A DNA stretch of 64,000 bases from Bradyrhizobium ontarionense (GTDB lineage Bacteria; Pseudomonadota; Alphaproteobacteria; Rhizobiales; Xanthobacteraceae). Every line of letters begins with the position of its first letter. Positions within the stretch are counted from its first letter, which is position 1. The position numbers and the translations under genes are program-made. The notes beneath the pieces are model-generated. The model worked only from the letters and a program-made list of their open reading frames with translations. It did no database searches and had not been told where the DNA came from. Shown here one piece after another: positions 55,484 through 62,571 of the stretch. The DNA lies in NCBI RefSeq assembly GCF_021088345.1, contig NZ_CP088156.1, forward strand, positions 2,976,001 to 3,040,000. The letters are read 5' to 3'.

Positions 55484-56999
55484 CTCGCATCCCCGTGTCA
55501 GGGACAGCGATTGCGTTATAGCGCGGATTGCCCGCGAAGATCCCGCTGAAATCCGTGAGCGGCGGGCCGAGTGTGATGCCGGCACTGCTCAAACGAAACT
55601 CCCGGATGGTATGTTCGTGGTTCCCGCTCCGCTTCTTGACCACCGATAGAGCGCGGCGGACCGTCCCCGCCACCTCGAAATAGCGCAGCATCAACACCGC
55701 ATCGCTGAGATAGCTGATATCCAGCGGTGTATCCATCGGGCCCACCAGACCATGCTGCGCCAGCACAAGGATGGTCAGCACACCTTGTTGGCTGAGATAG
55801 CTCAGGAGCTCGTGCATCTGGAGGATGAGAAAGCGTTCGTCCGGCATCGCGTTGAGGTAGCCGTTGAGGCTGTCGATGACCACGACGCGGGCCTTGTCGC
55901 GCTCGACGCTCTGCAGAACGTTGGCGCCGAACTCACCCGGAGATAATTCGGCGGGGTCGATCTGCTGGAAGCGAATGCGACCGGAGTCCAGATGCGTCGC
56001 GAGCGGCAAGCCAAGCGTTCGCCCACGGGCCTCCACCGTGCCGCGGCCTTCGTCGAATGCGAAGAAGACGGCGTGCTCGCCCCGCTCCGCCGCCGCGATC
56101 GCGTAGGTCAGCGCGAGCGACGATTTGCCGACACCGGCTGCTCCAATGAGGAGCGCGTTGGTGCCGCGCTCGAGCCCTCCTCCCAGCAGCTGGTCGAGCT
56201 CGGTGTTGCCACTCGGGGTGAATTCGCCCAGGAATGGTCTGTGATGCTCCGCGGCGACCAGCCGCGGAAAAATCTTCAGCCCGCCCTCGGCAATCGTGAA
56301 ATCATGAAAGCCACCGCGAAACGAAATGCCGCGCATTTTGATCACACGCAACCGGCGCCTCTCCGCGCCATACTCGATCGCAAGCTGCTCCAGCATGACG
56401 ACGCCGTGCGCGATCGAGTGGAGTTGCAGGTCGTCCTGCGACGACGACAGATCATCGAGCAGGATGACCGTGCAGTTGCGCTTGGCGAAGAAGTGCTTCA
56501 ATGCCAGCACCTGACGGCGATAGCGAAGCGGACTCTGCGCCAGAAGCCGGAGCTCGGAAAGGCTGTCGATCACGACCCGGGCGGGGTCGATGCGCTCGAC
56601 CTCCTTGAACATCAGGCTGGTCGTCTCGCTGAGCTCCACCTCGGCCGGGTGGAACACCGTGAGCTCCCGCTCCGGATCGAGCGTCGTCTCCGGAGGAACA
56701 AGCTCGAACACGTCGACGCCGGCAAGCGACCAGCCGTGCCGCTCGGCGACGACCTCCAGCTCCTGCTTCGTCTCGGACAGGGTGATGTAGAGCCCCCGCT
56801 CGCCCAGGGCTGCGCCCTTCAGAAGGAACTGGAGCGAGATGGTGGTCTTTCCGGTCCCGGGCCGGCCCTCGTAAAGATACAGGCGATTGGCGTCGAGGCC
56901 GCCGCCGAGGATATCGTCGAGGCCACCGCTGCCGGTGGAGATCCGCGTGAGATCCTTGGAGCCGCCATTTCGTTGGCCGCCGACAAACTCCCCCGTCAT
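55473..56999 (-). CDS. KaiC-like double-domain ATPase
   Basis: A 508-residue RecA-fold protein with two KaiC-type domains. Walker A loops are GRPGTGKTT (near residue 48) and GAAGVGKSS (near residue 285). The Walker B stretches are ARVVIDSLSEL and ARVVVIDSLNGY. No kaiA or kaiB is nearby. In cyanobacteria KaiC is the clock core; in proteobacteria such proteins are linked to stress and two-component signalling. The overlap with a hybrid kinase supports that. The ATG has GGAG about 8 bases upstream. Confidence 0.92.
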   Translation of the reverse strand: MTGEFVGGQRNGGSKDLTRISTGSGGLDDILGGGLDANRLYLYEGRPGTGKTTISLQFLLKGAALGERGLYITLSETKQELEVVAERHGWSLAGVDVFELVPPETTLDPERELTVFHPAEVELSETTSLMFKEVERIDPARVVIDSLSELRLLAQSPLRYRRQVLALKHFFAKRNCTVILLDDLSSSQDDLQLHSIAHGVVMLEQLAIEYGAERRRLRVIKMRGISFRGGFHDFTIAEGGLKIFPRLVAAEHHRPFLGEFTPSGNTELDQLLGGGLERGTNALLIGAAGVGKSSLALTYAIAAAERGEHAVFFAFDEGRGTVEARGRTLGLPLATHLDSGRIRFQQIDPAELSPGEFGANVLQSVERDKARVVVIDSLNGYLNAMPDERFLILQMHELLSYLSQQGVLTILVLAQHGLVGPMDTPLDISYLSDAVLMLRYFEVAGTVRRALSVVKKRSGNHEHTIREFRLSSAGITLGPPLTDFSGIFAGNPRYNAIAVPDTGMRDEH

Positions 57000-57102
57000 T
57001 CAAACGCTCCGTCGTGATGAATTTGGACGAACGGTAATCAGTCATCGCCCGCGGACACGGCGGGCTCGCAAGTCACCGGGCGTTACGGCCGGCTGGAAAA
57101 GG

Positions 57103-57165
57103 AACACAATGAATCCGCCTCGGGTTCCCGAGGAACCCGGTCTGGCGAGAGGTCCCAAGGACCTC
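57103..57165 (-). promoter_or_regulatory. weak EcfG-like promoter and two tight hairpins upstream of the KaiC-like gene
   Basis: On the minus strand GGAAC (57128-57124) and TGTT (57106-57103) are 17 bases apart, one mismatch from the EcfG consensus, about 104 bases before the gene start. Overlapping and beyond it are two triloop hairpins with arms CGGGTTCC / GGAACCCG (57121-57139) and GAGGTCC / GGACCTC (57149-57165). They could also end transcription of the yihY-like gene. Confidence 0.4.
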
Positions 57166-57254
57166 GTTCTGAAAACATAAATGGCAGTTCAGGGAACCAG
57201 TGGCTTCGTCCTGCTGGCCGCCGCCGGCAACCGCCCGATCGGATACCGTCGAGA

Positions 57255-58382
57255 TCAGCCGGCGCGGCCGACGGTGCCGGCCATGGTGGCCCCTCGTGCG
57301 CCCAGCGGCATCTCGCGGCCGGTCGTGGTGTCGCGCGGGGTCTGGAGCTCGAGCTCCGCATCGAGCTCACCGCCGATCAGGATCACGATGGCCGAGATCC
57401 AGATCCAGGTCATGAAGCCGACGGCCGCGCCGAGCGAGCCATAGGTCGCGTTGAAGTTGCCGAAATTGGCCGCATACCAGGAGAACAGCGCCGATCCCGC
57501 GAGCCATAGCGCGGCCGCGAGCGCACTGCCCCAGCTGATCCAGCGCCATTTCGGCTCGTCGCGGTCAGGTCCATAGCGATAGATGAGCGCAAGCCCGAAC
57601 GAGACGCAGACGAAGATCGCGGGCCAGCGTCCGACGCGCAGGACGAGATCGGCGGCATCGGACATGCCGACGTAGTTCAGCAGGACCGGAAGCACGACGA
57701 GCGCACCAATCGCAAAAAGCACGAACAGAATCGCCCCGGCCGTGAACAGCAGCGACATTGCGTTCAGCTTGAAGAAGCCGCGCGTCTCGCGCGCGCGATA
57801 GACCACGTTGAGCGTATCGAACAGCGATTTCATGGCCGCGTTCGCGCTCCACAAGGAGATCGCGAGGCTGACCAGGAAGGTGAGGCCGAGCGCCTGGCCG
57901 CCCTTTGCGGAGACACGTGTCAGCTGGTCCCGCGCGATGTCGATGGCGCCGCCGGGCAACAGGCCATCGAGCTGCTCCAGATGCCCGGTGATCCGGGCAG
58001 GATCGGAAAACAGGCCGTAGATGGCGACCAGCGCGGCCAGGGCCGGAAAGATCGCGAGCAGCGTATAGAACGTCATGCCGGCGGCCATCGCGACGATCCT
58101 GTGCTCGGTCACGTTCCCATAGACGCGAAACAGCACGTCTCTCCAGCCACGCGCAGGAATGTCGGGCGGAGACTCGGCAAGCCGGCCGCGGCCGTTATTG
58201 TCGGCAGCGCTGACCTGCCGTCCGCCGGCGGCTTGCGCGCGGGGCGGTTGATCCAGATATTGGATCAGGACAGCCAGTCCGAGCAGACCCAGCAGGGCAC
58301 CGGTGCCCGTTGCATGCAGCCCGCCGGACTTAGGAGCGGCCTTCGGACTGCTGTCGTCTGATTTGTTCGATCGGCGAAACAT
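57255..58382 (-). CDS. YihY/BrkB-family inner-membrane protein
   Basis: A 375-residue membrane protein with a polar N-terminal part of about 100 residues and a UPF0761/BrkB core of six hydrophobic segments. Core motifs include MAAGMTFYTLLAIFPALAALVAIYG, SLWSANAAMKSLFDTLNVVYRARETRGFFKL and ATYGSLGAAVGFMTWIWISAIVILIGGELDAE. One extra hydrophobic segment lies near residue 38. The start at 58382 (MFRRSNKSDD) fits a promoter-like GGAAC-N16-GGTT just upstream; 58394 is an alternative. Function unsettled. Confidence 0.88.
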   Translation of the reverse strand: MFRRSNKSDDSSPKAAPKSGGLHATGTGALLGLLGLAVLIQYLDQPPRAQAAGGRQVSAADNNGRGRLAESPPDIPARGWRDVLFRVYGNVTEHRIVAMAAGMTFYTLLAIFPALAALVAIYGLFSDPARITGHLEQLDGLLPGGAIDIARDQLTRVSAKGGQALGLTFLVSLAISLWSANAAMKSLFDTLNVVYRARETRGFFKLNAMSLLFTAGAILFVLFAIGALVVLPVLLNYVGMSDAADLVLRVGRWPAIFVCVSFGLALIYRYGPDRDEPKWRWISWGSALAAALWLAGSALFSWYAANFGNFNATYGSLGAAVGFMTWIWISAIVILIGGELDAELELQTPRDTTTGREMPLGARGATMAGTVGRAG

Positions 58383-58410
58383 GGCCTCGTCCATCACTGT
58401 CGCGTGAAGC

Positions 58411-58435
58411 AACCGGACGAGTCGAGGAATGTTCC
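58411..58435 (-). promoter_or_regulatory. EcfG-like promoter of the yihY-type gene
   Basis: Minus-strand GGAAC (58435-58431), 16 bases, GGTT (58414-58411). This has one mismatch from consensus in the -10 element. A transcript would start near 58404, about 22 bases before the chosen ATG. Confidence 0.4.
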
Positions 58436-58510
58436 GGCCTCTGGTAAAGCCCGTGCAAAGCATGAACGCGATGGCGGCCTGGCGACACCCACAGTTGATG
58501 GAGCGCGCGA

Positions 58511-58536
58511 GGAACGCGTCCGGGCGAGCCTGCGTT
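58511..58536 (+). promoter_or_regulatory. EcfG (general stress) promoter of the DUF3551 gene
   Basis: GGAAC (58511-58515), 17 bases, CGTT (58533-58536), an exact consensus match. The predicted start is about 28 bases before the ATG at 58572, with AAGGAG in between. Confidence 0.7.
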
Positions 58537-58571
58537 GCGACTGCACCATTCACCGCAAGGAGACACGATTC

Positions 58572-58817
58572 ATGCGCCACTTGTTGTTTGCTTCACTCGC
58601 CGCGGCAGCCGTTCTCGCCAGCTTCGGCGCGAGTTCGCCCGCTGCCGCCGCGCAGGACCGCTTCTGCTTGCAGGGCCGGATATGGGGCTATCCCGGCAAC
58701 TGCCAGTTCACGACCTACCGGCAGTGCCAGGCCGCCGCCTCCGGCACCGACGCCGGCTGCGGAATCAACCCGGCCTATGCCTACGCGCGCCAGCCCGGCC
58801 CCTATCGCCGCTACTGA
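58572..58817 (+). CDS. DUF3551 secreted small protein
   Basis: An 81-residue protein with a signal peptide (MRHLLFASLAAAAVLASFGASSPAAA). The mature part has the DUF3551 pattern of Cys and aromatic residues: RFCLQGRIWGYPGNCQFTTYRQCQAAASGTDAGCGINP. Four Cys could form two disulfides. The family is frequent and expanded in Bradyrhizobium, with unknown function. AAGGAG lies 9 bases before the ATG and an exact EcfG promoter precedes it, pointing to an envelope stress role. Confidence 0.88.
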   Translation: MRHLLFASLAAAAVLASFGASSPAAAAQDRFCLQGRIWGYPGNCQFTTYRQCQAAASGTDAGCGINPAYAYARQPGPYRRY

Positions 58818-58887
58818 TGGGGCGACGGCGTCATCGGGCTCATGACGATCCGCACCGGACCGGCACCCCGCTCCCGTGCGGCGCGGC

Positions 58888-59445
58888 TCAGGCGGCGCCA
58901 ACCTCACGCACCATCAGCCGTGCGCGGCTGTCGTAGCTGCTGAGCTTGGGGCGCAGCTCCGGCAGGTCGACGATGTCGAAGCCGTAGCTCTGCCAGAACC
59001 GCACGGAGTCGTTGACCGCGACCAGCGACACCGTGCCGAGACCGCTTTCGGCGGCATGGCGGAGCAACTGCCTCACGATCGCGTCGGCCGCACCGCTGCC
59101 GCGCGCCTCAGGCAGCAGCGCGAGATCGTGGATGTAGTAGGTCGACGCGCGCTCGGGCAAGCGGCCGATCAGGGCGTTCAGCGGCGGCGGCTGGCCGAGA
59201 TGCCAGGGATGGCTGACGACATAGCCGCTGATGGCGCCGCCGATACCGTCCCGGCGCGCAGCGTCGAGCACGCGGCAGCCATCGGGGTAAAGCTCCAGCC
59301 GCTCTGCCGGAACGCTCGCGTCTTCGGGATAGAAGGGGTGGACCTTGGCGGCGATCGCGTCCACCGCCGCGAGGTCAGCGGTGGTCATCGCCCGCCAGCG
59401 CATGCCGTCCGCTCGCGCTGACCGGTGGCCCGCGTGCTCGTTCAC
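58888..59445 (-). CDS. GNAT-family N-acetyltransferase
   Basis: A 185-residue acetyltransferase with ADLAAVDAIAAKVHPFYPEDASV at the N-terminus, IHDLALLPEARGSGAADAIVRQLLRHA as the acetyl-CoA site and VAVNDSVRFWQSYGFDIVD near the end. A GTG at 59445 overlaps the upstream gene's stop (GTGA), suggesting coupling. The ATG at 59403 (MRWRAMTTADL) is an equally good family start. Substrate unknown. Confidence 0.88.
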   Translation of the reverse strand: MNEHAGHRSARADGMRWRAMTTADLAAVDAIAAKVHPFYPEDASVPAERLELYPDGCRVLDAARRDGIGGAISGYVVSHPWHLGQPPPLNALIGRLPERASTYYIHDLALLPEARGSGAADAIVRQLLRHAAESGLGTVSLVAVNDSVRFWQSYGFDIVDLPELRPKLSSYDSRARLMVREVGAA

Positions 59446-59714
59446 CGGGCGAGCGCCATCCAGCGTTCGGTCGCCGACACGGCCGCCGGCCACAGCGCAT
59501 CGACCGGCTGTCCACGATGCAGCGCCTTGCCGACCTCGCAGATCGACAGGAACGCCGCAGCGCGCGCTTCGTCCAGCTCGAGCGAGTGATCAAAACTCTC
59601 GCTCCGCACCAGCCCCATCAGGCCGTTCAGCGTCTGCAGCGCGCTCTCCGGCGCCGCCCCTTCCGCCGACTTCAGCGCCGCGAATACCTCTCGCGCCTTG
59701 TCCGATTCCGTCAC
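59442..59714 (-). CDS. small hypothetical protein
   Basis: A 90-residue, mostly helical protein from a GTG at 59714 with GAGAGG 5 bases upstream. Content includes LQTLNGLMGLVRSESFDHSLELDEARAAAFLSICEVGKALHRG. No known motif. It is translationally coupled to the GNAT gene, so the two may work together. An ATG at 59774 would add a short hydrophobic N-terminus and is the alternative. Confidence 0.6.
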   Translation of the reverse strand: MTESDKAREVFAALKSAEGAAPESALQTLNGLMGLVRSESFDHSLELDEARAAAFLSICEVGKALHRGQPVDALWPAAVSATERWMALAR

Positions 59715-59801
59715 CGCAGCCTCTCGTTCCAACGAGCCGAAAACTAGCAAGGCCGCCACGGCTCCGCAATGCACGCCCCACCATTGCGACCGCCCCCCAT
59801 C

Positions 59802-61202
59802 TCACCGCGCTGACGTCGCAGGGCTCGGCTCCGCCGCGCGCTCGGGCGGCACTGACGCCGTCAATGCACCGTAGACCAGACGGTTGATCCCGGCCGGCAG
59901 CAGCGCCTTGCTGCCCGGCGTGGCCTGGATCATCTGCAGGCCGATCAGTTGCTCCGCCGGATCGATCCAGAAATAGGTGCCCCAGTGGCCCGCCCAGGAG
60001 AAACTTCCGACCCCGCCCGGCACCCAGCTGGACACGGGATTGGTCCGGATCGCGAAGCCGAGCCCGAACGTCGTGCCCGCGCGAGCGCCGACCTCGTCAC
60101 CGCCGAAGATACGAACAGTCTCGGGCAGCGCGTTGGTCGTCATCTCCTTCACCGCCTGCGGACTGAGCACGCGCACGCCGTCGAGTTCGCCGCCATTCAA
60201 CAGCATCTGGCAGAAGCGGAGATAGTCGGGCGCGGTCGACACCAGGCCGCCGCCGCCGGCAAACAGCTTCGGCGGCGTCGTGACGTCCCAGATCGGCGGC
60301 CGTTCCGGCATCGGCGCGTCGACGAGACGGTCGAGCCTCTCCTTCGGCACGAAGAAGCCGGTGTCGACCATGCGCAGCGGCTCGAAGATGCGCGCGCGCA
60401 GGAACTGATCGAGCGGCTGACCGGACGCGACTTCGATGACCCGGCCCAGCACGTCGACGCTCCAGCCATATTCATGGACCTCGCCGGGCTGATGGGCGAG
60501 CGGCAGGCTTGCGAGGCTCGCCACGAAATCCGCCAGCGTCCGGTCGCGGCGGTACACGGCCTTCCAGCCATAGAGCATGTGGATCATCCGGATGCCGGCA
60601 TCGGCATCCGGGTCGGCGAGGCCGCCTGCCGGATAGGCGAAATCCAGTTCGGAGTAGATGAGACCGGAGGTGTGGCGCAGCAGGTCGCGCACCGTCATCG
60701 CGCGCTTCGGCGCCTCCAACCCATATTCCGTCCGGCCGGACGCGTCCGTCCTGCGGACCCCGACCTGCATCTCCGCGAGCTCGGGCAGATAACGGGCGAC
60801 CGGGGCATCGAGGTCGAGCCGGCCGTCATCGACCAGGATCATGGCCGCAACGCTGGTCACGGGCTTGGACATCGAGGCGATCCAGAAGATCGAGTTGATC
60901 TGCATCGGGACCGTCCTGGCGCGGTCCTGAAATCCGATGGCCTGCAGATAAGCGAGCTTGCCGGCCTTGGCGACGACAACGACGGCGCCAGGAACGAGAC
61001 CCTCGGATGGCGGGAAGGCCTCGAAGCGCGCCTGATACCACGGCGCGATCCGCGCCAATCGCGCCGCCGAGAAACCGAGCGGGTCCGGATCGGCGACCTG
61101 GGCCAGATCGTCGGAGGCTGCCGGTCCGGCGAGGGACAAGAGCAGGATGAGCGCAGAGGCCAGCCGCGGCAGGCGCATCGGCCGGGAGGTACGGGGGATC
61201 AT
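59802..61202 (-). CDS. secreted serine hydrolase (class C beta-lactamase / esterase fold)
   Basis: A 466-residue protein with a signal peptide (LPRLASALILLLSLAGPAAS). The catalytic SxxK is SMSK in FWIASMSKPVTSVAAM. The Tyr motif appears as HEYGWSVDVLG, and the third element is WAGHWGTYFWIDP in place of KTG. This pattern fits the EstB-type esterases and penicillin-binding-protein-like hydrolases, not true beta-lactamases. GGAGA lies 6 bases before the ATG. It stands before an AraC-family gene on the same strand. Substrate unknown. Confidence 0.88.
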   Translation of the reverse strand: MIPRTSRPMRLPRLASALILLLSLAGPAASDDLAQVADPDPLGFSAARLARIAPWYQARFEAFPPSEGLVPGAVVVVAKAGKLAYLQAIGFQDRARTVPMQINSIFWIASMSKPVTSVAAMILVDDGRLDLDAPVARYLPELAEMQVGVRRTDASGRTEYGLEAPKRAMTVRDLLRHTSGLIYSELDFAYPAGGLADPDADAGIRMIHMLYGWKAVYRRDRTLADFVASLASLPLAHQPGEVHEYGWSVDVLGRVIEVASGQPLDQFLRARIFEPLRMVDTGFFVPKERLDRLVDAPMPERPPIWDVTTPPKLFAGGGGLVSTAPDYLRFCQMLLNGGELDGVRVLSPQAVKEMTTNALPETVRIFGGDEVGARAGTTFGLGFAIRTNPVSSWVPGGVGSFSWAGHWGTYFWIDPAEQLIGLQMIQATPGSKALLPAGINRLVYGALTASVPPERAAEPSPATSAR

Positions 61203-61292
61203 CGATGTCTCCAGGGGTCAGGCAGCGGAGGCTGCATCGCCCGAGACTGCATCGGAGTCCCTGTCCCCGGCTCGCCGAACTCCGGGATTCAG

Positions 61293-62426
61293 CTAGCCGA
61301 TTTTTCGATCAGCCGCCGCCGGCACCTCGGACGACGGCACGTCGCGGACCGTTCTCCGGTATTCGGTCGGCGTCTGGCCGGTCGCGGCCTTGAAGGCGCG
61401 GTTGAACGGACCGAGCGACTGGAAGCCGGCATCCATCGCGATCGTCAGCACCGGGACGTCGCGCTGGCTTGGATCCGCCAGCGCCGCCTTGGCCTCGGCG
61501 AGCCGGTGGTGATTGATGAAGGCATTGAAGTTGCGATAGCCCAGGCCCTCATTGATGGCGCGCCGCAGCTGCTCCTCGGTCACCGCGAGCCGGGCGGCGA
61601 GCACGCCGATGGTGAGCCGCTCCTGCCGGAAGATGCGCTCCTGCGTCATCAACTGATCGAGGCGCTTCAGCAGCAGCTGATCGGCGCCTTGGGGAGCGCT
61701 TCGCGGCGCAGGCGCGGCCGCCGGTGCCGCTTCGCGCCGCGGCAGCACGGCCGCAGCCGCGCCGACGGGCGCGACCTGCAGCAGGCTCCACGCCGCCATC
61801 GCTGCGAGCGCGCATAGTCCAGCGGCGCGGATCGTGTCGATCGCGGCCGGCGTGATGACGCGCGCGCCGAGACCCGAGCCGTAGATGGCATCAACCGCGA
61901 TGAACAGCACGCTGCCGAGCAGGACCACGACGCGCAGGCGCGGCCGGCCCGCCACCAGATCACCGCGCCACGTCGCCATCGATTGCGCGGCAGCCAGCAC
62001 CGCAAGTCCGAGGCCAGCGATTTGTACGGCTTTGTCGGCAAGGTCGGCGACCGGGTCGAGCCGTGACCACACGACGGGGCCATAGGCGCTCAGCAGCTCG
62101 CCTGCAACGAACAGCGCCCACAGCGCCGCATGCCGGGCGCGCAGGATGAAGTCATCGTCGAAGACGACCCTTGCCCACAGCCAGAACACGACGGCATTGC
62201 CGGCGGCCAGCGCCAGCACGGGGACGCGCCAGACAATCCCGGAATGCCCGAATCCCGGCACCGAATTGACCGATGCCGCGGCGGCACCGAGCAGGACCGC
62301 CGCGGTCAACTGCCCGATCCGGGTCCGGCGGCGCTCGCGCCAGGTCAGGCCGGCGGTCAGCAGGAATAGTCCGCATGCAGCGCCGTGGGCGCCGAGCGCG
62401 ACGGCCGGGAGGGACATGGTGCTCAC
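61293..62426 (-). CDS. AraC-family regulator with membrane-spanning N-terminus
   Basis: A 377-residue protein. Residues 1-215 hold about seven hydrophobic segments, followed by an Ala/Pro-rich linker and a C-terminal AraC-type DNA-binding domain (LTIGVLAARLAVTEEQLRRAINEGLGYRNFNAFINHHRL, VLTIAMDAGFQSLGPFNRAFKAATGQTPTEYR). Such membrane-bound AraC proteins sense signals in or outside the membrane. The start may be the GTG at 62426 or the ATG at 62417. The serine hydrolase gene follows on the same strand after 90 bases and is a possible target. Confidence 0.9.
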   Translation of the reverse strand: MSTMSLPAVALGAHGAACGLFLLTAGLTWRERRRTRIGQLTAAVLLGAAAASVNSVPGFGHSGIVWRVPVLALAAGNAVVFWLWARVVFDDDFILRARHAALWALFVAGELLSAYGPVVWSRLDPVADLADKAVQIAGLGLAVLAAAQSMATWRGDLVAGRPRLRVVVLLGSVLFIAVDAIYGSGLGARVITPAAIDTIRAAGLCALAAMAAWSLLQVAPVGAAAAVLPRREAAPAAAPAPRSAPQGADQLLLKRLDQLMTQERIFRQERLTIGVLAARLAVTEEQLRRAINEGLGYRNFNAFINHHRLAEAKAALADPSQRDVPVLTIAMDAGFQSLGPFNRAFKAATGQTPTEYRRTVRDVPSSEVPAAADRKIG

Positions 62427-62519
62427 GATACCGCGGCCTGCAGCATGGCCATGACGAGGGCCTCATTGTTCGCGCATCGCGTGCAGTGTTGGCAACGAGG
62501 GCGTCGGACTCAATTACGC

Positions 62520-62535
62520 CGGCGGCGTGCCGCCG
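62520..62535 (-). terminator. hairpin after the flavin monooxygenase gene
   Basis: Perfect 7-bp arms CGGCGGC / GCCGCCG with a 2-base centre, 36 bases past the monooxygenase stop on the minus strand. No T-run follows, so termination is only likely. Confidence 0.5.
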
Positions 62536-62571
62536 TCAAAGCCGCGATCGGTGTACAGGCGCGATGCGGAC

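Noticed and set aside
59802..61202. Beta-lactamase resistance gene
   Set aside because: The SxxK Ser is present but the KTG box is replaced and the Tyr motif lacks YxN, so an esterase-like hydrolase is more likely than antibiotic resistance.
59949..61817. 622-codon frame on the plus strand
   Set aside because: It runs antisense across the serine hydrolase and AraC genes, both of which have clear motifs.
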